Assembly (NCBI GenBank): GCA_014706295.1
Contig: JACSVZ010000024.1
Location: 7,297,487-7,361,486 of the forward strand
Direction of reading: 5' to 3'
DNA: 64,000 bases
Origin: Lycocorax pyrrhopterus obiensis
Lineage: Eukaryota > Chordata > Aves > Passeriformes > Paradisaeidae
Shown here: positions 13,999 to 46,800 of the stretch, one piece after another
Layout of the letters: each line of letters begins with the position of its first letter
How positions within the stretch are numbered: the stretch's first letter is position 1
Notes under the pieces: model-generated
Seen by the model: the letters and a program-made list of their open reading frames with translations, nothing else
Databases searched by the model: none
What the model was told of the DNA's origin: nothing
Program-made: the position numbers and the translations under genes

Positions 13999-14004
13999 TT
14001 TATT
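13999..14004 (-). terminator. Possible distal polyadenylation signal of TCEA3
   Basis: AATAAA on the minus strand (tttatt on plus), about 1.58 kb beyond the TCEA3 stop codon. It shares the flank CACCTTTATTA with the proximal signal at 14940. Either or both could be used; sequence alone cannot decide. Confidence 0.35.
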
Positions 14005-14939
14005 AGACTGGACTGCAAAAAAATATAGGTCCAAATCCCCCCGTTTCAACCTTGTCCCAGGCAAACGTGCCCTGGGGACAGCTGGGAGCCCCAGTCCTGC
14101 CATTGCTGCGCTCCCCTCACAGCTCAAGGTCACACTGATGTTTTATTCATCCCCTACAATCCACTATATTCCTTAATTGCAGCTACACACACTGTCAAGC
14201 ATAAATAATTGCCTTGGAGGCTCATTAATCACTTCAGCATTCTAACGAGCACCACAGCCCAGAGAGCTCTCTCAGGGGGCTCAGGGGTGGCAAGGACCCC
14301 CAAACACAGAGGGTTCAGCAACCCAAGTCTGGCTGCAAATGGCACTGCCTGTGAAAAAATTCACACTTCAGCCCAAGATTAAAACATTAATGATAGGTTA
14401 ATTAACAGCTTCACCGCCCTTCTCTGCTCTCACCCTTTGGCTCACGCAGGCATGGGAGCAGCACCCTCATCCCCATCCATGGTCACCCATGGTCACCATG
14501 ACCTTCCTGTGTCCCCATCAGACCTCACTGCCACTGGAAGAGGCTGGTGGTAACGAAGGATGGGCTCGGTGCCACAAGGCTCCATCCCAGAACTCCTGTA
14601 GCCAAAGGGATGTCTCCCAGCTGGTCCCTGATGCCTTGTCCCTGGAAAATCCTTCCAGCTGTTGGTGGAAGTTCTGCCCTGCCATGGGGCAGCCTGCAGC
14701 ATCCAGACCAAGCCAGGAAACTGCTCCAGCCTTAAGGTCTTTAATCACCAGTCAGGTGATGGATGAGCATCAAGCCGTGGTTATACCCCAGGCTGGGGCT
14801 GGCGGATTTGAGATACGTGTTGGAATTCGGTGAGGGATCTTGGAGGACCTTGAGGCTCAAGCTGGGGAGCTATGAACTTGAGACAGAGATCCCAGACCCA
14901 CCTTAGGAAACAGTCTGTGCTGCAGAGATAGTTCACACC

Positions 14940-14945
14940 TTTATT
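14940..14945 (-). terminator. Polyadenylation signal of TCEA3 (proximal)
   Basis: AATAAA on the minus strand, about 640 bp after the TGA stop at 15584-15586. This gives a 3'UTR of ordinary length and is the favoured end of the transcript. Confidence 0.6.
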
Positions 14946-15583
14946 ACTCTGGCTGGAGGGGTTTTTCCTCACTCCTCTCCCTGCCATCCTTCCTTTTTTC
15001 CTGGGACACGGTGCCTTCAAGCCAGGATGGATGGTCCATTTGTCACAGAGCAGAGGGAGACAGTGGCATCCCAACAGCATCTGGACACACTGCAACCATC
15101 CTGTCCCCTCCATGTCCTCCCTCTGTGTGCACTTAGGTGAGGAAGAAGGTGTTTGGGTTAAAACCTGGCCCTCTCCCACCCTCAGCTCCCAGGCACAGCC
15201 CCGTGTCCATGGGGCAATGTCTCTCCTGCTCCCAAATCATCCAAGTCCAGATTTCTCTCAGGGAAGGACATGCTGCCCAGGTTGTACCAGTCTCCCTTTC
15301 CAGGAATGAGTCTGATCCCAGTGGGATCCCAGCACATACCAATCAAAGGGCAGGTATTTGCAGGGAAGAACCATTGAATTCACATGGACCTTCTCGAGCC
15401 AACTTGACTTTGCAGGAGGCTGGCTCCCCAGGATGTTCGAGGGAGCCCAATGCAAGGGAACAAAGAGCTGGGGTTTAGGGACTGGTGCCACCCTGCCACC
15501 CTCCTCCCCACCCCAGCTGCCCAACATGGTGTCACAGCATCTTGTCTTGCACCACGTTCCCTCCAGCCCAATCGCCGGCAGCA

Positions 15584-21659
<6,076 letters not shown>

Positions 21660-21823
21660 GCCGGGGGCTCCAGCGGAGCAGGACAGTGGCTGCGGGCACA
21701 GCTAGGCACTGCCGGCATGGGGGGTCCTGGGCAGCCCGGTTGGGAGGGAGCAGAGAGGAGGGGAAAAGGGGGAAAGGGAAGGGAAGGGAGAGAAAGCAGA
21801 AAGGAGGTGGGGCTGTCCCGGCC

Positions 21824-21880
21824 AGTTATAAACTCCTGCCAGGAAAGCGAAATAGCACGGGGGAGGGCTAAATATAGCCG
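21824..21880 (-). promoter_or_regulatory. TCEA3: TCEA3 core promoter with TATA-like and MEF2 sites
   Basis: On the minus strand, GTTTATAAC (about 21826-21833) is a TATA-like element about 170 bp before the start codon. About 40 bp further upstream, CTAAATATAG (21868-21877) matches the MEF2 consensus YTAWWWWTAR exactly. TCEA3 is known as a muscle-enriched TFIIS paralogue, so a MEF2 site fits. Transcription start is inferred near 21795-21800. Confidence 0.55.
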
Positions 21881-22221
21881 AGAGCCACGATTGCAGGAGC
21901 GGGGGAGGTGCGCGTCGGGGCGCTCCGGGACACGCGGCTGTAGCGGCTACGGGGAGCCTAGGGTGCCGAGGGACAGGGCCCGGGATGGGGCTATGCCATC
22001 GGGATGGCTTAGACAGGGAATCCTGGGGGGCACGGGTACAGTGCAGCGTGTCGCAAGCTCTGTTCTTCCCAAAGTTGGTGTCCTGCAGCAGCAAGACCCC
22101 TAGGGGAATAAGCTTTATGCTCCATATATTGGAATGTTCCAATATACATGGAATTCCAGTATATAGGAATAGTTCTTATACTGGAGTACTCCACATACTG
22201 GAGTATTTTGGTACTGAGAAC

Positions 22222-22340
22222 AAGGTCAGGTTGGACAGGCTTGGAGCAACCTGGTCTAGTGGAAGGTGTCCCTACTATGGCAGGGGATGGAAGGCATGAT
22301 CTTTAAGGCCCCTTCCAACATTCCACGATTGTGCGATGAC
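22222..22340 (+). mobile_element. CR1 LINE 3' fragment between TCEA3 and ASAP3
   Basis: Contains AGGTTGGACAGGCTTGGAGC, CTGGTCTAGTGGAAGGTGTC and CTTCCAACATTCCACGATTG. It lies in the roughly 0.8 kb gap between the TCEA3 promoter and the ASAP3 polyadenylation site. Confidence 0.9.
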
Positions 22341-22740
22341 AAATGACACGCCAACACGTCCCGCAGTCTTTGAAGCACAGCAGAGCCCTGCTGGCTGATG
22401 GTGTGCCTGCCTGGGGTGGGAGCCAGGAGCCCCTCAGGCCTGGCTGGATGGGCACAGGCCATTGGGATATGTAGGTGACAACAACCTTGCCATCCTTGCT
22501 TGTCCCTGCTCCAGCACCCAAAAGGAGTGGCTGTAGGACAAGCATCCTGTTCTGGATCCATCCCAGCACACTGAGAAGGTGCCCATGTACCAGCCCAGCC
22601 CCACACAGCTGCCCCAAGGGTGATCACAGATGCCAGTGACTGGGAGCCTTGGGGACACAGCGGCAGCATCACCATGCTGTGGACTGCCAGGGCAGGGGCT
22701 GTGCCCCCCACACACTCCCAGGTGCTTAAAAAAATGATGG

Positions 22741-22746
22741 TTTATT
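22741..22746 (-). terminator. ASAP3: Polyadenylation signal of ASAP3
   Basis: AATAAA on the minus strand, about 845 bp beyond the ASAP3 stop. The next gene's promoter (TCEA3) begins about 0.8 kb further on, so the two genes are tightly head-to-tail. Confidence 0.7.
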
Positions 22747-23589
22747 ATAAATTGGAGACAGAAAGCATTAAAAAAAGGACTTTTTTGAGATGAAACATTT
22801 GACACAGAAATGAGAAGGGTAAACTGAGGGGTATAGAGGCAGGCGGATCACAAAGGACACTGGTACAGGGGTATGCTGGTCCTAGAAAAAGCTGCAAAAG
22901 CCCCTCTGAGAGCCCTCCCCCGTGCCAGGGTGGTGATCCAGCACCCACCCCAGATGAGGGACATGCGGCAGGGGCTCTGTGGTACCACCTGAAACATCCA
23001 CCCCCCTCCAAATCAGGGAATGCCATTTTGCTACCAGTTTTGGAGAAGCCTTGGAGCATCCCCAAGCCCCCCCAGTCCAGGCAGCTCCCAGAAGCCAGGG
23101 TGGGGGATGGACAGAAAAAAAACCCCTCCTATTTCTTGCCCATCCCAAAGGCTTCACAGTTGGGGTACAGAAGGAAGCTGGGGGTCCATGGCTGCCCCCA
23201 GGATGAAGAGGAGGCTTCATGACTACCTGGCAGAGGGTGGAGGATGCCGAATACAGCTCCCCCATCCCCAATTCCTTGCAGAGAAGGAAGAAGAAAACCC
23301 AAGGGATGGGCAGAGTCCACAGGAAGGACAGAAGAGCAGCGGGGGCAGGGGCTGGCACAGAAACCTCAGCCCACCAGCGCAGCGAGCATGTCCCCTCAGC
23401 TCCCCACTGCCGCCATCCATGGATGATTTTCCCAATGCAGGGGGTCTCTGGGCCCCCTTGGAGGGCAGTGGTCCCATGCCAGGATCCTGGGCACATGTCC
23501 CTTGTGGCCTAGCTCTACCAAGCCCCCAGCAGGGAGCTGCCTCTAGTCCCAGCCAATGGGACAGTGACAAATGGGCCACCCCCATCCGG

Positions 23590-40401
<16,812 letters not shown>

Positions 40402-40625
40402 GGTGCGGGGGGCAGCGGGGGCACCGGGCGGGGGCACCGGGCGGCGGCAGGGGGAGCGCGGGGAGGGAGCCCTCCCCTGCGGAGCGCCCCGGGGTGCCGG
40501 CTCAGCCCGGCTCAGCGCCCCGCGCCGGGAGCCCCGCGCCGCACCGGCAGCCGCTCCGACCCTCCCTCCGCCCGCTACCGCCCCTCCGCCGTCACGCGGC
40601 GGCCCCGCCCGTCCGCACGTTAAAG
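40402..40625 (-). promoter_or_regulatory. ASAP3: ASAP3 CpG-rich promoter
   Basis: The 220 bp before the start codon are dense in CpG and GC boxes (ccgcccctccgcc), with no TATA box. Transcription start cannot be fixed from sequence. Confidence 0.55.
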
Positions 40626-40764
40626 GCGAAGAGCCGCAGTACTCTCCAAGAACCACTCCCATGACTCCCGTTCCGGGACGTAGGGGGTGCGGGGTTCCCC
40701 CGTGCTGTGGTGGGACGAAGGGAAAACCCTGGGGTCTGGTTGGATCTGCACCCCCAGCCTTGCC

Positions 40765-41000
40765 TCGGCACCTGGCACCCACCTTTTCCAGGCACCCAGC
40801 ATCTCCCTAACCCCAATACCCACATTCCCCAGGCACCAGCACGCCCCTAGCGCCAACATACACCTTTCCCAGGCACCCAGCACCCACTTTTCCCAAGCAC
40901 CCAGGGACCCCAGCATCCACCTCAGCCCGGAACCCACCTCACCCCAGCACCCCAGTACCCACCTCTCCCAGGGACCCCAGCAACCACCTCTCCCCATCTT
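40765..41000. repeat. CACCCAGCA-type minisatellite
   Basis: Repeated CCAGGCACCCAGCACCCAC-like units with variable spacing, just upstream of the ASAP3 promoter. Irregular period. Confidence 0.65.
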
Positions 41001-41428
41001 GGTAGGAGATGAAGACACACACCATGATGGCTTAGAATTATGCCCAGTCCGCCCCCAAACACTGGTTTAACTGGAGGTCACCCCCATCCTGCCCTTCCTA
41101 GAGCCCCGAGGGGACAATCCTCGGACAGGGGATAAATACTGGAGCCCTTGGCTTTTTGTCCCGCTGGAGGCGACCTCTTTGCAACATCTGCTGTCCCCTC
41201 ATTCGTCCCACCTTTAAATGGAATTTGGTGCACCATTCCTGCTCTTCCCGGAGGATGGGGAGCTTGGACACCCCAGGAGCAGGCAATGAGGTTGAACAGA
41301 CACTGAACACATCCCACTACAGGGCTGGGGCTGGTGACAAACTGGAACAGAAAGGGGCAAAAAGCCTCACTGGGGCTAGTTTGCCATGAGAGAGGCCGAC
41401 ACGGTGCAAGAGGGCTTTGCAGACACCG

Positions 41429-41452
41429 CCCCCCCCCCCCCCCCCCCCCCCC
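41429..41452. repeat. C24 homopolymer
   Basis: Run of 24 C on plus, inside the ASAP3-E2F2 gap; length may be unreliable in the assembly. Confidence 0.95.
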
Positions 41453-41918
41453 GCCGCCATGCCCCTTGCATCCCTCAGCCACGGTGGATCAGGGGGTGGC
41501 AGACCCTTGGCCCTTTTACTGAGCCAGGAGTGGGGCTCGGTAAAACTCAGGTCTGTGCCTAACCAGGGCCAGCCCAAGCCCCCCTCTAACCCACTGTTAC
41601 TGGGGTGCTGAGGGGGACTGGGGTACAGGAAGAGCCATCACAAGCCTTGGGTGAACGACTACGCTTGAAAGATTCCACCCCTCAGGCACCGGCAAGCAGG
41701 GAAGCCCACTGTTTGGGGTGTCCTCCCCCAGTTTGGGGGGACCCAACATCTGCCAAGCTCCCGGGACATCTCCCTCGGCAGGGCTCTGGCAGACAGAGGG
41801 TTAAAAGGCTGCAGCCCAGGTAGGACTGTAGCAGGAGGGATTTCGGATAAGAGCCCCTCAGCAGACAGGCATCCAGGCATCCCCCGATCCTCCCGCTTCC
41901 CTCCGCTGCCCCGAGGGT

Positions 41919-41937
41919 GGGGGGGGGGGGGGGGGGG
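41919..41937. repeat. G19 homopolymer
   Basis: Run of 19 G on plus, about 470 bp from the C24 tract and complementary to it; length may be unreliable. Confidence 0.95.
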
Positions 41938-42174
41938 TGTCCCTCCGGTCCCTTAGCTGGTGTGGCCCTGCCACCTCCTGGCTGGCTTGGGGACTGCGGG
42001 GGCGGGGGCAAACGGCCCGGGGACACATTCCCCCGTTGCTGCAGGACACTCATCCCCACGGGGGATGGGGACTCTGTGCCCCTGGCTCGGCTCTCCTGGC
42101 CCGGGGCTCTCCTCCTCCTCCTCTTCCTCCACACCACCAGACGAACTATGCAACGCCAACATGTGCCATGATCC

Positions 42175-42375
42175 CAGGTATGAGACATCATCAGGTACCA
42201 CCAGGCATCACCAGGTACCATCAGACATCACCGAGTACCACCGGGTATCACTCGGTACCAATGAACATCAGGTACCTCCAGCCATCACTGGGTACCACAG
42301 GACATCACTTGGGTACCACGTCCCACCACCACATGCCACAGGACATCAGCTGGTACCACTGACCACCACTTTGCT
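42175..42375. repeat. GGTACCACCAGGCATCACCA-type minisatellite
   Basis: About ten degenerate copies of a roughly 20-bp unit containing GGTACCA and CATCAC. Lies about 0.45 kb beyond the E2F2 polyadenylation signals. Confidence 0.8.
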
Positions 42376-42837
42376 GCCAGCACTGGTGGCATCCCCAGGT
42401 CACAGCATGACAGGTAACACATGGGGAAGGACCTTATATGGACACAGCTCTTCCAGGATCTTGCTCTGCAGCCCCCAAATCGAGGTGCACAAGCCCATCC
42501 AGCCCCAAGATCCATAGGGAGCTGACCCCCAGCCCCGGGGCTTTTCCCATACTTCTGGTTGAAGGGGCTTTAGCTCAGGCAAAGGCTCATCCCAGCCAGA
42601 TTTGGGCTGGAAATCACCCATCTGAGCAGGTCAGACCTGTTCTCCTCACCCCAGCCAAAGCTTCATCTCAAACCCCTTCTCCACAAGTGCCTACAGAGCA
42701 GGCTGGCCAGTTAAAAAGCCCCAAACCAGGGTATTTTATCCTGAAAACAGGAGCAAGAACAGCCCAGCTTCTCCCTCCTCCCAAACCATTCCAGCATTTT
42801 GCTGCTTAGAGGAAAACAGCCCTTTATAACTCCAAAA

Positions 42838-42849
42838 TTTTATTTTATT
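42838..42849 (-). terminator. E2F2: Tandem polyadenylation signals of E2F2
   Basis: Two abutting AATAAA hexamers on the minus strand (42838-42843 and 42844-42849), about 1.0 kb after the stop codon. Confidence 0.75.
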
Positions 42850-43853
42850 TCAACCCCTCCTGGGCAGAAAAACATCAAGCGCCACAAGTTTTTCCAGGCC
42901 AAAACACACTCTCACCCACCCCATCTCTGAGCCAACCTACAGAAGCACCAACAACCCAAGGAAGGACAACTTAAATACGTCCACTGACAAATCCAACCCC
43001 TCCCGGCCCTGCCAGCCCCACACCAAAGGGGGGGGCCCAGATAAATACAGTGCAATAATTACAGATATTTCACAAGGAATGGCACAATTAAAAGCCCTCT
43101 CCTACCCCGTGTCCCAGGGCTTGTCCCAAGCTATTTCCCAAGCCCCTCTCTGCAAGTCATCACCTCCTCCAGACATACCTCTTCCCAGTACATTCCAGTT
43201 TTGATACTCCCAGTACCAGTAGCTCCAAGAGGCTGGAGGGAGCTGGTGTGGACTGGGACAGAGGGGCTACAGCCCCTCAGGGAATACGGCTCCGTGTCCT
43301 GGCCAGGGATTTGCCAGAGCCACATGAGCTTCATCCTTCCCTCACCCAAAGCTGACTTCAGCTTTGCTGCCTGAATGCTTTTTCAAGGATATTCCAGCCA
43401 TGGTGGGGAAAATGCCACTGGAAATGACCTGTCGTGACCGTGAAGAACCAGTTTAACTGGGGAGCAACTGGAGTGACCCCAAAACATGTCACAGACCATT
43501 CTAGGCAGAGGTTTCTCTGCCACCCAGGGGTGCCCCTAACCCATCTGGGGCACCTAAAGGCACTCCCAGTCCACCAGCATCCCCAGGATGGTGGGGGGTT
43601 ATGGTGGGAAGCATCGGTGCCCCCTGGATGGATCCCAGGGCACTCTCAGAGCCCACTGAGGTGACAACCAACCCAGGAGAGTGCAGAGAAGCCACACTGG
43701 GTGAGCAACACAAGTCCCCCCCTCCCCCCCATCCTCAGAAAACCCAGCGCTCCCCAACACACCCCACTCTCTCCAGTCACCCCACACAGACCCCACGTGC
43801 TCAGGACACAAGTGGCCAGAGGGGACAAAGGCAACGGGGGACTGAGGGGACAC

Positions 43854-46800
43854 TCAGTGCTTCAGCAGGTCCCCCAGGTCATATGTCTCAAAGAGGTCTG
43901 TGACACCCTCGTCCTCAAGCCCCCAGAGATAGTCATCCTGTTCCAGGGGGGGCGAGAAGGTGACGAAAGGTGCCAAGTCCAGGTGGGAGGGGGTGCAGGG
44001 CAGCTGGTCCTCCGTCTGCTGCAGAAGGTGGGCGGGGGAGCCCAGGAGCCCAGGCTCCACCTCCAGCAGTGAGCTGGGTCCCCCCGGGATGGGGAGAGGC
44101 AGAGATGGTGGTGAGAGAGGAGTTCCTGTGTCCCCCCAGCTCTGGGAGATGGTGTGGGGTGGCTGTGTGGCTGAAGGGGAGCCGTTTGGCAGGGAAGGGG
44201 GTACGGGGCGGTCCTGTGGGGAGGTGGCAGCAGAGGGGACAGGGTGGTCCTTGGTGGGGCTTTCGTCCGTGATCTCCTCTGGGCAGAGGTACACCTCGAT
44301 GGGGCCATTGGTGCTCGTCAGGTGGAGCTGGAAGTTCTCCTGGCAGGGCAGAGTAAGGCTCAGGGGGGCACCCAGAAGGTCACCCATATCCCACTCCACT
44401 ACCCCCAACCCATGAGGGATCCAGCTGGGGCATTGCAACTCTTGAAGGACCAGCTCAGGGTCAAACAGCCCCATGGAGACACCCCAAAACCACCCACGGT
44501 CATGCTGGGCTGTGTCCTTGGGATGCCCCAGAGGGACCCATTGAGCGTGGCATGGGTCCAGCAGCACCGACACACACCTGGCTGAAGTCTGGCACCTCCA
44601 GCTGCGTCTCGGGGGGAGCCTTCACGGCAATCACCGTCTGCTCCTGGAAGCCGCTGATGGCACGGAGGTCCTGGTAGGTGACGTATGCCAGCGTGGACAG
44701 GAACGAGGTATAGGAAAAGGAGGGGCTGCAAGCAGGACATCAAACCCCGCATCCCTCCAAACACCCCCCAAGCCCAGGGGAATCCAACTGGAGGAGAAGG
44801 GGCTCAGAGGGGTCCCCAAGACCCTGCCCTCCCTCCCATCTCCCTCAGCAAGGATATCTCTGGTTGGTCTCGTTGTCAGCCATCTGCCGGATCTGCACGG
44901 CGCAGTCCTGCATGAGCTGGTCCAGCATCCTCTCTGTCCTAGCCAGTTCGACCAGCTCCCCCCGCAGCACTTGTTGCTTCGCCGTCATCGCTGTGTCCTC
45001 AAAGATTCCCGTCCCCCTGCCAACGGAGATGGCATCTGAGCGATGGCACAGCACACCCTACGTGTCCCCAAGCCACCCGTCCCCCACCCTGCCCTGTGTC
45101 CCATTTTCAGCTGCCCAGCATCACTTACATCCACTGGATGTGGTTCTTGGATTTCTTGCGGATGAGCTGGATGCCCTCTAGCACGTTGGTGATGTCGTAG
45201 ATGCGACGTTTCTGGACCTCCAGCACCTCGGCAGCCCGGTTCAGATCCACAACACCGTCGGGAGACTCGCTCAGCAAACGGATGAATTTTTTGGTGAGCA
45301 GCCCCAGTGAGGTGTCGTAGCGAGTCTTCTCCCCGGGAGACTTGGGGGCTGTGGGGAAACAAGAGACCCCCCCCATCCTCTTCTTAGTTTGGGATGTGGG
45401 ATGGAGGTGACATGGGGCTAGACACGAGAGACCACATTTTCCTTTCTTTAGTGTGGGATGTGGGACAGAGGTTATATAGGGTTGGAGACAAGAGACCTCC
45501 CCATCCTCTCCTTAGCCAGGGCCATGGGATGGTGGTACCACTGGGCTGGACATGAGAGACCACCCCCCCATCCTCTCCTTAGTGTGGGATGTGGGCTGGA
45601 AGTGACATGAGGTAGTGCTAGAGGGGACGTGGTTCTAAGAGGGAAGAGAAGTGGGGTCTGCTCCCCCCAGCTTCCCCTGCCCCATCTCATCCCGCATCAC
45701 TTACTCCTGGGGCTGGGGACCTGTGCCAGTGTCCAGCCCTTCCCCTTGGGCGTGCGAAATTCGGGGCCCTCCAGGTCCAGCTTCCTCTTGGCCTGGAGCA
45801 CGAGAGAAAACCCTGCATTGTGGACAAGCCAGACACCCCTCTGAGTTCCCCAGGCCCCCCAGGGTCATCAGCCGAGCCCTGGGTGCCACATCCTGGGGTG
45901 GGGGAATCCTGCAGGAGGCTCATCCAGTTGCAATACTCCTTTAGGGAAGGGGCACAGCAGCACCCAGCAGTGTGAGAGGCCACCGGGAGAACTGGACGGA
46001 GAGGAGATGAGGGGTCTCGTCACGCCCCAAGGCTTCCTGCCCACCCCGGCAGTCACAGGGAACCCACCGGGATCTCCCCTCACCCCCATCTCCTGGCAGG
46101 GCTCGACGGGGCTGACCCCTGGGAACGCGGTGGCTCCGAAGCCAGATCCTCACCCTCCCATCCTGCCAGCTGGCTCACTGGGGCGCAGGATTTCACTTCC
46201 CCCCTCCCACCCGGGTCACGGTTGAGGCAGCCGAGGGTACCCAGCTGCCACCGGCACACCTGGGACCAGCCGGGTTCAGCCCCCCCGGGGCCCCTGGGTG
46301 CCCTGGACACATGCACCCAGCTGGAGGGAAACTGGGGCGAGGGGGTTATGCTGGGTCTTGGGAGGGGAGACAAACATCCCTGCGCCTGCTGTCCCCTCAC
46401 CAAGGCAAGCAGCTCCTCGAAATCCCGCCCAAGGAACCCGGAGCAGCACTTGCGCAGAAGGGACCCAGGGAAAAGTGCAGCAGAGTAAATTCAGAGGAGA
46501 ACTGGAGGGTGTCACCAACGCCCCCCACCAATGCAAACAAATTCTCCAGGACCCTTCCACACCCACAAACACGCACAGGGTGATTTTGGGAGGAACGCTT
46601 TGGTTCACCAGTAGAAAGCAGCCCCCCAGCCCCATCCCGCCCGCCCCCCGAGTACCTTCTCCCGGGCCGGGCTGTCCCACAGCGTCCCCCCCAGCACATC
46701 CCGCATGATGCCCAGGTCCCTGCGCCGGCTCCGACGGCGGCTCCCTTGGGAGCACAACGCACTTTGCGGGGAAGGGTTGGGCACTTCGGCGTAGTTCCCA

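Larger units (their letters stand above)
40620..42820. other. ASAP3-E2F2 intergenic region
   Basis: No gene seen. It holds a CACCCAG-type minisatellite (40765-41000), a C24 tract, a G19 tract and a GGTACCA-type minisatellite. Confidence 0.6.

Noticed and set aside
41078..41482. Polyglycine-containing minus-strand frame
   Set aside because: It is a translation of the C24 homopolymer.
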